Of a DNA stretch of 15,483 bases, positions 7,258 through 14,094 are shown in pieces. The stretch comes from an uncultured Acidimicrobiia bacterium (GTDB lineage Bacteria; Actinomycetota; Acidimicrobiia; IMCC26256; CALEDW01): NCBI GenBank assembly GCA_937949585.1, contig CALEDW010000203.1, positions 1-15,483 of the forward strand, read 5' to 3'. The position numbers were made by a program, and so were the translations under genes. Each line of letters starts with the position of its first letter. Position 1 is the stretch's first letter. The notes under the pieces are model-generated. The model ran no database searches and had not been told where the DNA came from. It was given only the letters and a program-made list of their open reading frames with translations.

Positions 7258-7699
7258 GGTGCATGACGAGGAGTCGTGCCGTGAAGTGGTGGGTCTCGAA
7301 GAAGTTCTTCGCCGCCCGGTCGCCGGGGAGCGCGAAGGCGTCGATGCCGCCGCAGCCGCGGGCGGTGGCCTCGGCGATCAGCGCGCCGATGATCGCCTCC
7401 CCCACCCCCACCTCCCGGGCCTCCGGTTCGACGAAGCACTCGAGGATCCGCCCGAGCGGCGGCGGGGTCGCCAGCTCCTCGACGCGCAGGATCCCGTAGC
7501 CGACCACGGTCTGATCGATCGTGCCGACCACCAGGTGGTGGTCCGGATCCCCCAGGAGCTGCTCCGGCGCCGGCCGGCGTCCCTCGCGGCGTGCCCAGAG
7601 GGCGCCGCCGCGGTGCCGGGTGAGTTCTCGGCGTCCCGCCTCGGCGAGGGCCTCGACGGCGGGGAGGTCGGCGTCGGTCGCCGCCCGCGCCCCTTCCAT
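7244..7699 (-). CDS. GNAT-family N-acetyltransferase
   Basis: A 151-residue acetyltransferase using acetyl-CoA. The opening RAATDADLPAVEALAEAGRR is typical of the family. Strands with HHLVVGTIDQTVVGYGIL lead to ILECFVEPEAREVGVGEA, in which R95-E-V-G-V-G100 is the pyrophosphate-binding loop of motif A. The helix IIGALIAEATARG and the C-terminal AKNFFETHHF (motif B) follow. Length is normal. The ATG start is ten bases from the stop of the upstream hypothetical gene and the 3' end overlaps the Nudix gene, so it belongs to the same - strand operon. The acceptor (protein, small molecule or antibiotic) cannot be told. No signal peptide or membrane segment is present. Confidence 0.86.
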   Translation of the reverse strand: MEGARAATDADLPAVEALAEAGRRELTRHRGGALWARREGRRPAPEQLLGDPDHHLVVGTIDQTVVGYGILRVEELATPPPLGRILECFVEPEAREVGVGEAIIGALIAEATARGCGGIDAFALPGDRAAKNFFETHHFTARLLVMHRVLP

Positions 7700-7709
7700 C
7701 GTCGGTCGC

Positions 7710-8405
7710 TCAGCCGGCGAGCTGCGCGATCTTGCCGAGGATGGTGTTGCGTCCCCGGTGCGCCCGTTCGTAGGCGCCCACCGCGGCGAGCTCCTCCGCG
7801 GTGAGGCCCTCGAGTCGCTCGATCACCTGGGAGGCCGACAACTCGTCGTAGTCCGGTATCGGGAGTTCGGTCGCCGGCGGCACCGGTCCGATACCCGGGC
7901 CCGCCCCGGCGGCCTCGACGGATCCCGTCCGCAGGTCGATCTCCGGCGTCCCGGGCACCCTTCCGCGGGTGGTGGCCGACGGACCCGGCGGCCCGACGCG
8001 TGGCTCGGGTGGGCGTTGCCGGGCGGGGCGCTGCGGGGCCCGGCCGCCGACGAGCCCGGCGGCGAGATCGGCCACGGAGGCGAACCCTGCCCCCGCCACC
8101 TGCCCTGCGACCTGACCGGCCTGCCCCGCGACCTGACCGGCGACCCGGCGGGCGTCGGCGAGTCGCTCCTCGGCCCGGCGCCGCACGTGCGGTGCCCCGA
8201 GGTGCACCGCGAGCCGGCCGATGCTGCGCCACTGCCCGGCCTGGTCGCTGAGGCGCTTGCGACGCTGGGCGACCTCGGTCTGGCCCCGGGCGACGAACAG
8301 CCGCAGGAAGGTCGGCGCAGAGTCGCGGGCGAACGCCGCCATCCCCACCGGGGCGTACACGACCAGTTCGAGGGCGCGCTCCAGGGGTGGTCGCTCGTCG
8401 CTCAT
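7710..8405 (-). CDS. Hypothetical protein with VAGQ repeats and a conserved C-terminal helical domain
   Basis: A 231-residue protein whose ATG overlaps the lnt stop as ATGA (8402-8405). Residues 1-80 start with ALELVVYAPVGMAAFARDSAP, a mildly hydrophobic segment, followed by a charged amphipathic region. Residues 85-120 carry Val-Ala-Gly-Gln repeats (RVAGQVAGQAGQVAGQVAG), then an Ala-rich hydrophobic stretch. Residues 121-182 are Pro/Arg/Gly-rich and probably disordered. Residues 183-231 (PIPDYDELSASQVIERLEG, then LTAEELAAVGAYERAHRG) look like a compact helical domain seen at the ends of other actinobacterial membrane- or lipid-associated proteins. The overall plan recalls lipid-droplet-associated proteins, but I cannot name a function. 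Coupling to lnt hints at a cell-envelope role. Confidence 0.75.
   Translation of the reverse strand: MSDERPPLERALELVVYAPVGMAAFARDSAPTFLRLFVARGQTEVAQRRKRLSDQAGQWRSIGRLAVHLGAPHVRRRAEERLADARRVAGQVAGQAGQVAGQVAGAGFASVADLAAGLVGGRAPQRPARQRPPEPRVGPPGPSATTRGRVPGTPEIDLRTGSVEAAGAGPGIGPVPPATELPIPDYDELSASQVIERLEGLTAEELAAVGAYERAHRGRNTILGKIAQLAG
8099..8140 (+). repeat. Two 21-bp tandem repeats inside the hypothetical gene
   Basis: Two adjacent 21-base units (8099-8119 and 8120-8140) differ at one base and carry the core GCGACCTGACCGG. They encode seven-residue steps of the VAGQ-rich segment of the hypothetical protein, so the repeat stays in frame. It looks like a slippage-prone, coding tandem duplication. 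Confidence 0.8.
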
Positions 8406-9997
8406 GGTCGGGCGCGCAGTGTACGACGCCGTCGCCGGGCGAGGCCCACCGACGTGACGATCCCCACGGCGGCGGCCCACTCGACCCAGTCGCCGAGCAG
8501 CATGTACGGGGTCCGGCCCCGGGCGGCGGTGATCCGGGCCTCGACGACGCGCCGCTCGAACAGCGGGGTCGTGGCGGTGACGTGGCCGCCGGGGTCGATG
8601 ACGGCGCTTATCCCCGACACCGCGGCGTGGACCACCGGGCGGCCGGTCTCGGCGGCGCGCAGCTGGCTCAACGCGACGTGCTGGGCGGAGTTCGCCGACC
8701 GGCGGTACGACCGGTTGTTCGTGGCGACCACCACGGCCTCGGCGCCGGCCCGGGCCACGCCCCGCACCTGGGGTCCGAACGCCGACTCGAAGCAGATCAG
8801 CGTGGCGACCGGCCGCCCCCCCACCCGGAACACGCGATCGGCCCGGCCCGGGTCGAAGTCCTCGGGCACCTGCTCCAGGGCCCGGATGAACCCGAGGTGG
8901 CGGCGCCAGGGCACGTACTCCCCGAAAGGCACGAGGTGGCGTTTGCGGTAGGTGCCGGCGAGGGATCCGTCGGGCCGGTAGAGCCGGTTGGCGTTGTAGC
9001 GGCGGTCGGCGGTGCGCTCGATCACGTTCACCAGCACGGCGCTGCGGTGGCGGCGGGCGAGGGCGACGATCCGGGCCCGCAACGCTGCGTCGGTCTCGGG
9101 GTCCGACTCCAGTGCGGACTCGGGGAACACGATGAGGTCGTAGCGTCCCCGGAGCCGCTCGGCGAGCTCGAGGTGGCTGCGGGTCAGGTAGCCGGCGTCG
9201 ATCTCGGCGCGGGTGAGGTGGCGGTTCTGGTCGTTGCCTTGCAGCACCGCGACCCGCAGGGTGCCGGTTCTCGTGGTGCTCACCGGGGCGAGCACCAGCC
9301 CCAGCGCCAGCACCGCGGTCCCGAAGAGCAGCGCGCGCCGGGCGGTCCCGGCGCGCCCCGCCGAGGCGGGCGGGGTGGCGCCGCCCCGGCGCAGCACGAG
9401 CCCGTCGGCGAGCGTGTCGGCGAGCGCCACCACGAGAAACGAGAGCAGGGGCACCCCGCCCCACGACGCGAGTCGGCGGGCGGCGGGCAGGTCGTGCAGC
9501 GCCACCCCGAGCTGCCCCCAGGCCAGGCCCCCGAGCGGCCAGCGGGTCTGCAGGGCCTCGGCGAGCACCCACACCGCAGCGGTGACGAGCGGACCGGCCA
9601 CCCCCCGGCGGCGCAGCGCGACGACGGCGGCCCCGGCCCCGGCCCAGTACGCCGCCTGCGCGACCACCAGGGCCACGAGGGCCACGACCCCGAAGTAGAC
9701 GCTCCAGGACAACAGCGCGCCGAAGAAGGCCAGTCCGGCCAGGAGGCCGGTCCAGGCGCCGCGGCCGGGCCGGTCGGTGCGCTGCCAGACCCACAGCACG
9801 GGCATCGGGGCCAGGAGGATCAGCGGCCCCCAGTCGAGGGGCGGGAACGCCGCGGCGGCGACCAGCCCCGTCGCCAGCGCGGCGAGTGCGGCCCTGCCCG
9901 GCGAGGGGCCGCCGCTCGCCGCTACACGCAGTCCCGGCAGGTCATCCGGCCGTTGCGCTGCTCGGCGAGCTGGCTCATCGGCTTGACCAAGAAGCAC
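8402..9997 (-). CDS. lnt: Apolipoprotein N-acyltransferase
   Basis: An integral membrane enzyme that transfers a phospholipid acyl chain to the N-terminal cysteine of lipoproteins. The N-terminal half holds several hydrophobic helices (LATGLVAAAAFPPLDWGPL, GLLAGLAFFGALLSWSVYFG, ALVALVVAQAAYWAGAGAA). The C-terminal half is the periplasmic nitrilase domain. Its catalytic triad is visible: Glu in IVFPESALE (codon 9119-9121), Lys in TYRKRHLVPFGEYVP (8942-8944) and Cys in LICFESAF (8792-8794). A last helix ends in an Arg-rich tail. The start is uncertain. The nearest in-frame GTG is at 9997, inside the DUF4193 gene and without a well-spaced ribosome-binding site. In-frame CTG codons at 9940 and 9931 would fit family length and gene spacing as well (512 or 509 residues). 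Family and 3' end are firm. Confidence 0.93.
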   Translation of the reverse strand: MLLGQADEPARRAAQRPDDLPGLRVAASGGPSPGRAALAALATGLVAAAAFPPLDWGPLILLAPMPVLWVWQRTDRPGRGAWTGLLAGLAFFGALLSWSVYFGVVALVALVVAQAAYWAGAGAAVVALRRRGVAGPLVTAAVWVLAEALQTRWPLGGLAWGQLGVALHDLPAARRLASWGGVPLLSFLVVALADTLADGLVLRRGGATPPASAGRAGTARRALLFGTAVLALGLVLAPVSTTRTGTLRVAVLQGNDQNRHLTRAEIDAGYLTRSHLELAERLRGRYDLIVFPESALESDPETDAALRARIVALARRHRSAVLVNVIERTADRRYNANRLYRPDGSLAGTYRKRHLVPFGEYVPWRRHLGFIRALEQVPEDFDPGRADRVFRVGGRPVATLICFESAFGPQVRGVARAGAEAVVVATNNRSYRRSANSAQHVALSQLRAAETGRPVVHAAVSGISAVIDPGGHVTATTPLFERRVVEARITAARGRTPYMLLGDWVEWAAAVGIVTSVGLARRRRRTLRARP

Positions 9998-10419
9998 GAG
10001 GCGCAGTGGAACTCCCCTTCCTGGCGGGGAACGATACGGGTCGCACCCTCGCCCCGGTCGTCGGGCTCGGCCTCCTCCTCGTCCTCGGCCTCGTCCTCGT
10101 CGAGAGGCGTGGCCGCGATCTTCTCGCGCAGCAGGACGTCGAGCGCCTCCTCCACGTCGTCGGGGTGGAGCTCTTCCTCGATCTCGACGATGTCGTCCTC
10201 GCCCTCGGGCTCCTCCTCCGCCTGGTCCCCGAGCGTCTCGGCGGCGGGCTCGTCGTCCACGGCGGGTGGGCGCGGGGGCAGCGTCAGGTCGTCGAGCAGG
10301 TCGTCGTCGACGATGTCGTCGTCGAGCACCGCCAGCTCGTCGTCGTCCTCGAGGCCGAGCAGCTCTTCCTCGTCGTCGAGTTCGGGCTCGGGGACGTCGT
10401 CGTCGAACGTCTCGGGCAT
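9922..10419 (-). CDS. DUF4193-like acidic protein with C-terminal Zn ribbon
   Basis: A 165-residue protein. The C-terminal 30 residues hold EFHCASCFLVKPMSQLAEQ and NGRMTCRDC, with four cysteines (C139, C142, C161, C164) as two CxxC knuckles, matching the small actinobacterial DUF4193 family. RIVPRQEGEF just before is also family-like. The N-terminal two thirds are extremely acidic (runs such as DDDIVDDDLLDDL and DEAEDEEEAEPDD). One ordered-looking segment, ELHPDDVEEALDVLLREKIA, lies between. Mycobacterial members are about 100 residues, so this is a long form. I chose ATG 10419 over an in-frame GTG at 10476: it has GGGAG eight bases upstream, and a -10-like TATACT lies between the two starts. 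It heads the operon with lnt. The function of the family is unknown to me. Confidence 0.85.
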   Translation of the reverse strand: MPETFDDDVPEPELDDEEELLGLEDDDELAVLDDDIVDDDLLDDLTLPPRPPAVDDEPAAETLGDQAEEEPEGEDDIVEIEEELHPDDVEEALDVLLREKIAATPLDEDEAEDEEEAEPDDRGEGATRIVPRQEGEFHCASCFLVKPMSQLAEQRNGRMTCRDCV

Positions 10420-10449
10420 CGGTGCGCTCCCTGCCGCGTCGGGCCGCGG

Positions 10450-10455
10450 AGTATA
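10450..10455 (-). promoter_or_regulatory. Probable -10 element for the DUF4193-lnt operon
   Basis: On the - strand TATACT lies 30 bases upstream of the chosen ATG, with AGGGAG as ribosome-binding site in between. It is one base from the consensus TATAAT in otherwise GC-rich DNA. The -35 side is weak: CCGTGA at 17 bases, or GTGACG at 15. Transcription would start near 10443. Confidence 0.5.
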
Positions 10456-10534
10456 CGGGTCTGCCTCTGGCGTCACGGGGCGGCGTCGGGTCGGCGCCTG
10501 CCGATCCCCGAAGTGGACGCGCCGGGACCCGGGA

Positions 10535-10563
10535 GACCGTTGGGGCCACTGTTTGGCCCGGTC
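10535..10563 (-). other. Bulged hairpin in the DUF4193 leader region
   Basis: GGGCCA at 10543-10548 pairs with TGGCCC at 10554-10559 around a five-base loop. The outer GACC at 10535-10538 pairs with GGTC at 10560-10563, leaving a four-base bulge on one side. No T-run follows on either strand, so it does not look like a standard intrinsic terminator. Confidence 0.4.
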
Positions 10564-10731
10564 AGCGGTTCGCGCCGACGGGTTATTCCAGCGTTCTCTA
10601 CTTGGTCCCCCGGGCCCCCGCTGCGTCTGCCACCGCCGGGTGGTCCCCGGTTCGGCGGCCGACGGTGCGCCGGTTAGTACGCCCCATCCGGGGTCGCCCT
10701 GTCAAGCGGGACGAACGGGGAGGCGACTGCC

Positions 10732-10767
10732 CCTGACCTGCAGCGACGCGCGACGCCGCAGGTCAGG
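10732..10767 (-). terminator. Possible terminator of the ThyX-like gene (perfect 10-bp inverted repeat)
   Basis: CCTGACCTGC (10732-10741) and GCAGGTCAGG (10758-10767) form a perfect 10-bp stem around a 16-base loop. It lies 57 bases past the stop of the ThyX-like gene and just before a TTGACA on the same strand. There is no T-run on the - strand side, as is common for high-GC terminators. A TTTTT lies 11 bases away on the + side. It could also be an operator. Confidence 0.45.
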
Positions 10768-10824
10768 TGGCACGCGAATTTTTCTCGGCTTTGCTCGGCG
10801 CGACCGGGCCCGGCGCCCGCGCCG

Positions 10825-12426
10825 TCACGCCGGGGCCACGCGACGCCGTGCCGCCGCGCGCTCCGCGTCGAGCCGCTCGAGGTCGTGGTGCCCGTGGTCG
10901 ACGAACTGCATCGCCTCGGCGATCGCCCGGTGCCCGGCCCGCTCCGCGATGAGCCGGTGCATCTCCTGGACGACCCGGCGGTACGACGGGTGCCCCTGGG
11001 GTCCGGAGCGCAGCTCGAGGACGTGCATGGCCTCACGGGCGTTCATCTGCATGACGAACCGCACCCGGTAGGCGAGGGCCACCGCGTAGGACGCCTGCAC
11101 GGGGAAGCGCAGCGCCAGGGCGCCGTACAGCGCAGCGGAGCGCTCCATGGCGGCGTCGTACGCCGCCCGGACGCGACCACCCGCATCGCGGACCACCTCG
11201 GGGACGTCGTAGCCGTGGCGGGGAGTGAGCGGCTGCCATTCGATCGTGAGCATTCGGTGGCGCTGCAGGTCCCGGAACGCGCCGTAGTCGGTGAGCACGT
11301 CGAACCGGTAGGCCGTACGCTCGAATGCCCGCCCCGGCCGGTGCCGCCGGTTCTCCCGTTCCCCGACGTAGGCGAGCAGCAGGGCCCGGCGTTCGTCGGT
11401 CCCCAGGGCCCGGACCCGGGCCAGCAGCTGGTCGTCGGGCAGGGACGACCGCGGGTAGCAGATCGCGGCCAGGACCTTGTCCTCCCCGTCGGGGTCCCAG
11501 TCGGTCAGCGTGACCTCGGGTCGGGGCTCGGGCTCGGCATCGCCGAAGAGCCGGTCCACGAGCGCCGCGGTCTGCTCGGCGGTCTCGGTGAGGTACCGGA
11601 CCCAGCGCCCGCCCCGCTCCGGGCGGTCGAGGCGGGCCAAGAACGACGGGATCACCTTGCGCAGCTCGGTGAGCATGAGCTCCGCGTAGTGGCGGGCCTC
11701 GGGCAGCGGGTGGGCGCGCAGACGCAGGATCAGGGCCTCGAAGGCCTGCCCGGACCCGTAGATCCCCACGTTGGACGTCGTGGCCGCCGGCAGCATCCCC
11801 CGGAGCGCGTCGCAGGCCTTGGCCCGTACCGCGGCGCGGTACGCCGGCTCCTGGTCGTCGGGATCCCGCGGATGGCGGCGCCGGATCCAGTCGACCAACG
11901 TCGGGAGCGCCACGGCGTAGGCGTCGAAGAGGGCGTCCATCTCGGCGACGTAGTGGGCCCCCAGCGGCGAGTCGAGCACCTCCGGCGGCCGGAGGTAGCG
12001 GTAGCGGCCGCCGAGGCGGGCGTCGTAGGCGATGTAGCGGGTCGACTGTTCGAGGTACGACATGAGCCGTCCCCACTCCAGGGCCTTCGTGAGGAGGTTG
12101 GAGGCCTGCTCACAGGCGAGGTGCACCCCGCCGAGCTGGGCGACCGAGTCGTCGCCGTACTCGACGAACACCCGGTCGTAGAGTGCCCGGGCACGCCGCT
12201 CCCCCACCGCCGGTGCCGACCCGGGCGCCGGGACGAGCTCCTCGGCGAACTCGTCGAGGAACAGCCGGCGCAGGCTCTTCGGCGACCGCGAGTACCGGGC
12301 GAACAGCGCGCCCTTGACGACCTCGGGCAGGTTCACCAGCGCGAACACGGGGCCGTCGAGGTTCGTGACGTACGGGCGTAGCAGGTCCCGTTCCTCGGGG
12401 GTGAACGCCTCCGCCGCGTACTGCAT
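10825..12426 (-). CDS. Tandem ThyX-like protein (FAD-dependent thymidylate synthase family), altered motifs
   Basis: A 533-residue protein built of two ThyX-like halves. ThyX enzymes make dTMP from dUMP with FAD and folate and are about 220-250 residues long, so this is about twice that. The first half has SVAQLGGVHLACEQASNLLT, KALEWGRLMSYLEQSTRYI (residues around 114-132, no RHR) and a KACDALRGMLPAATTSNVG helix like the ThyX 'AR-x-x-LP' region. The second half has FRDLQRHRMLTIEWQPL, with R389-H-R391 as in the ThyX signature. The serine expected after seven residues (RHRx7S) is a proline, and RYRVRFVMQMNAREAMHVLE follows. I chose ATG 12426 because the longer frame would run into the divergent gene's upstream region. 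Family is likely. Whether it makes thymidylate is doubtful. Confidence 0.82.
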   Translation of the reverse strand: MQYAAEAFTPEERDLLRPYVTNLDGPVFALVNLPEVVKGALFARYSRSPKSLRRLFLDEFAEELVPAPGSAPAVGERRARALYDRVFVEYGDDSVAQLGGVHLACEQASNLLTKALEWGRLMSYLEQSTRYIAYDARLGGRYRYLRPPEVLDSPLGAHYVAEMDALFDAYAVALPTLVDWIRRRHPRDPDDQEPAYRAAVRAKACDALRGMLPAATTSNVGIYGSGQAFEALILRLRAHPLPEARHYAELMLTELRKVIPSFLARLDRPERGGRWVRYLTETAEQTAALVDRLFGDAEPEPRPEVTLTDWDPDGEDKVLAAICYPRSSLPDDQLLARVRALGTDERRALLLAYVGERENRRHRPGRAFERTAYRFDVLTDYGAFRDLQRHRMLTIEWQPLTPRHGYDVPEVVRDAGGRVRAAYDAAMERSAALYGALALRFPVQASYAVALAYRVRFVMQMNAREAMHVLELRSGPQGHPSYRRVVQEMHRLIAERAGHRAIAEAMQFVDHGHHDLERLDAERAAARRRVAPA

Positions 12427-12557
12427 GGGAACGGCGAGGATACCGACGGCGGCCCGGACGGACGGGGACCGCCCGGGCTCAAGGTCGGGCCGGGCGCGGC
12501 CGATGAGGCGGCGGGGGGCCGATCCTGTCGCGCCAACCGTCAAGGGGGAGGTACCCG
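12427..12557. promoter_or_regulatory. Divergent promoter region between the ThyX-like and Kelch genes
   Basis: 131 bases between divergent starts. For the + gene a strong ribosome-binding site, GGGGGAGG (12544-12551), sits six bases before ATG 12558. On the - strand a TATCCT at 12442-12437 is ten bases from ATG 12426, so the ThyX-like mRNA could be nearly leaderless. No clear -35 hexamer is placed for either. A TTGACG on the - strand near 12543 has no matching -10. Confidence 0.45.
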
Positions 12558-13988
12558 ATGCCAGATGCCGCAACGAGCCCCGCCCCGCCCCCGGCGCAGG
12601 TGGCGCTCCGGGCCGGCGGTGCGCTGCTCGTCGCCGCAGGGCTGGTGCTCACGGCGAGTCCCGCGCCGGCCGCACCCGAGTCCGCCCCGGACTGGACGGC
12701 CCGCAGCAGCGGGTTCCTCGCGGAGGCCCCTCGGGCGTTCGCCACACTCGCCACGCTGCCCGACGGGACGACCGGCCTGCTCTACGGTGGGTGGGTCACC
12801 GACGGCTCTGCTTCGGGCGGGGTCGCCCTGGCCGACACCTGGACCTACGACGACGCCTCCGGCTGGGTGCCCCGCTGCGGCACTACCGTGCCCGGTGCCG
12901 GCGCGGCGTGCGGCCCGGGGCCGCGGATGCTGGCCGGGTCGGGGACCGCGGCCGGCGGCACGATCCTCTTCGGCGGGCTCGACGGGACGTTCCAGGACGG
13001 CCGGTCCCGGGCCGATACGTGGCGCTGGGACGGGGAGGGCTGGGTCGAGGTCTGCGACGACGCGGGCTGCGGGCCCGAACGCCGGATCATGCCGGCGGTG
13101 GCGGGCAACGGCTCGCAGGTGCTGCTCTTCGGCGGGCACGGCACCACCGGTCGCCTCGACGACACCTGGATCTTCGACGGCACATCCTGGGTCCAGGTGT
13201 GCGGTGGGCCCGCCGATCCGTGTGGCCCCCCGGCCCGCTCCGGCGGGGCGTTGGCGTGGGACGGGCGGCGGTTCGTGTTGTTCGGGGGCAACACGGGCAC
13301 CCGCGTGTTGGACGACACCTGGGTGTTCGAGGACGGCGGCTGGTCGCCGGTCTGCCGGGGCGGTGGCACGGGCGAGCCGTGCGGGCCGGCGCCCCGGGAA
13401 CTGGCAGGGATGACCGGCTGGGTGACCGCGAGTGGCGCCGTCGAGGGGACCTTGATGGTCGAGGGGGTGATCCTCTTCAACGAGGGCGCCGAGACCGGGC
13501 CGTCCGCGGAGGAGGTGCTGTACCGCGATGCCTGGCGGCTCGCCGGCCGCACCTGGAGCCGCCTCGAGGTCCCCTGGCCCGACACGCCGCTCACCGGGAA
13601 CCCCGAGGAGGGTCTCCCGCCCAGTCCCGACGCCCCGGTGGCGGGGCTCGTGACCGCCCGCCCGGCCGCCGCCTGCAGCACCCTGCTGTTCGGGTTACGT
13701 AGCACCAAGCCGGGCGCCTTTGATGCCGACACCTGGATCTACGGGTGGCCACCCGGAGTGTGCGCGGGCGGGACCCCCACCACGACCACGACGACCACGA
13801 CCACCACTGCGGCCCCGGCCGTCCCGGCCACCGCGGCCACCGACTCGACCCGGGCCCTCGCCCGCACCGGTCCGAGCGTGCAGGCGCTGCAGGTCGGACT
13901 CGGCCTCGGGCTCGTGGTGCTCGGCGGGTGCTGCACCCTGGCCGGCCGATCCTGCGTCCGTGCACGTCGGACTCAGAGCGGTTCGTGA
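12558..13988 (+). CDS. Secreted Kelch-repeat protein with C-terminal LARTG sortase-type anchor
   Basis: A 476-residue exported protein. Residues 15-40 form a signal peptide (ALRAGGALLVAAGLVLTA, probable cleavage after APA). Six Kelch-like repeats follow, each a hydrophobic-hydrophobic-F/Y-G-G strand and a D-T-W strand: LLYGG/ADTWTY, ILFGG/ADTWRW, LLFGG/DDTWIF, VLFGG/DDTWVF, VILFNEG/RDAWRL and LLFGL/ADTWIY. This suggests one six-bladed propeller. Four blades add a cysteine pair in the loop after the tryptophan (C-x(3-10)-CGP-x-x-R), a likely disulfide. A ten-threonine linker (408-417) leads to LARTG (434-438), a hydrophobic helix and an Arg-rich tail (RSCVRARR). That is the layout of cell-wall-anchored class E sortase substrates. 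The ligand is unknown. A good ribosome-binding site fixes the ATG. Confidence 0.88.
   Translation: MPDAATSPAPPPAQVALRAGGALLVAAGLVLTASPAPAAPESAPDWTARSSGFLAEAPRAFATLATLPDGTTGLLYGGWVTDGSASGGVALADTWTYDDASGWVPRCGTTVPGAGAACGPGPRMLAGSGTAAGGTILFGGLDGTFQDGRSRADTWRWDGEGWVEVCDDAGCGPERRIMPAVAGNGSQVLLFGGHGTTGRLDDTWIFDGTSWVQVCGGPADPCGPPARSGGALAWDGRRFVLFGGNTGTRVLDDTWVFEDGGWSPVCRGGGTGEPCGPAPRELAGMTGWVTASGAVEGTLMVEGVILFNEGAETGPSAEEVLYRDAWRLAGRTWSRLEVPWPDTPLTGNPEEGLPPSPDAPVAGLVTARPAAACSTLLFGLRSTKPGAFDADTWIYGWPPGVCAGGTPTTTTTTTTTTAAPAVPATAATDSTRALARTGPSVQALQVGLGLGLVVLGGCCTLAGRSCVRARRTQSGS
13779..13808 (+). repeat. Thr-codon tandem tract (ACC/ACG)
   Basis: Ten consecutive threonine codons (ACC, ACG, ending ACT) encode the linker between the propeller and the LARTG anchor. 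Such tracts are typical cell-wall-spanning or glycosylated stalks and can change length by slippage. Confidence 0.8.
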
Positions 13989-14094
13989 TCCGGTCCCCGC
14001 TCGTGCCCGGCCCGCTCGTCGGCCCGGCGACGCCCCACGGTCCGCAGGTGCGGACCTGCTCCCACCGGGGCCGCCCGGACCGCCGGACCGGTGG
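13989..14094. terminator. Convergent 3' region with two hairpins, possible bidirectional terminator
   Basis: Between the convergent Kelch and DAGK-like genes are two inverted repeats. One is GGTCCGC/GCGGACC with a four-base loop (14039-14056). The other is CCACCGG/CCGGTGG (14062-14068 and 14088-14094) with a 19-base loop. Neither has a T-run. Their place between two stops suggests termination or 3'-end protection. Confidence 0.38.

Larger units (their letters stand above)
10477..10824. other. Non-coding stretch between the ThyX-like and DUF4193 genes
   Basis: No convincing gene on either strand. Read on the - strand it holds a 10-bp inverted repeat (10732-10767), then a perfect TTGACA at 10705-10700. 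TACTAA follows at 10679-10674, but the 20-base spacing is too long for a good promoter. Next come two near-identical direct copies of a CCGGGGACCA-type motif (10641-10650 and 10603-10613) and a bulged hairpin (10535-10563). It may be a long structured leader for DUF4193-lnt or simply a regulatory region. No known RNA family matched by eye. Confidence 0.5.

Noticed and set aside
6733..7266. 177-codon + strand frame beginning in the AT-rich island
   Set aside because: It runs antisense to the Nudix gene with its complete Nudix box and has no domain of its own.
10500..10680. Possible c-di-AMP (ydaO-type) riboswitch on the - strand, from CGCCGAACC and GGGGGACCA segments
   Set aside because: The expected GGGGUGAA and CCGUCAGCUAACC blocks are missing or scrambled, so the match is too partial to call.
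10674..10705. TTGACA...TACTAA promoter on the - strand
   Set aside because: The -35 is perfect but the spacing is 20 bases and the -10 lacks the final T. It is kept only as a remark, not as a promoter call.
8387..11071. 894-codon + strand open frame opposite the hypothetical, lnt, DUF4193 and ThyX-like genes
   Set aside because: It is the antisense shadow of recognisable - strand genes in very GC-rich DNA. Its product is low-complexity Gly/Arg/Pro with no family features.
12427..12573. Longer ThyX-like start at 12573
   Set aside because: The extra 49 residues are not family-like, and the extension would cross the divergent Kelch ribosome-binding site and start.
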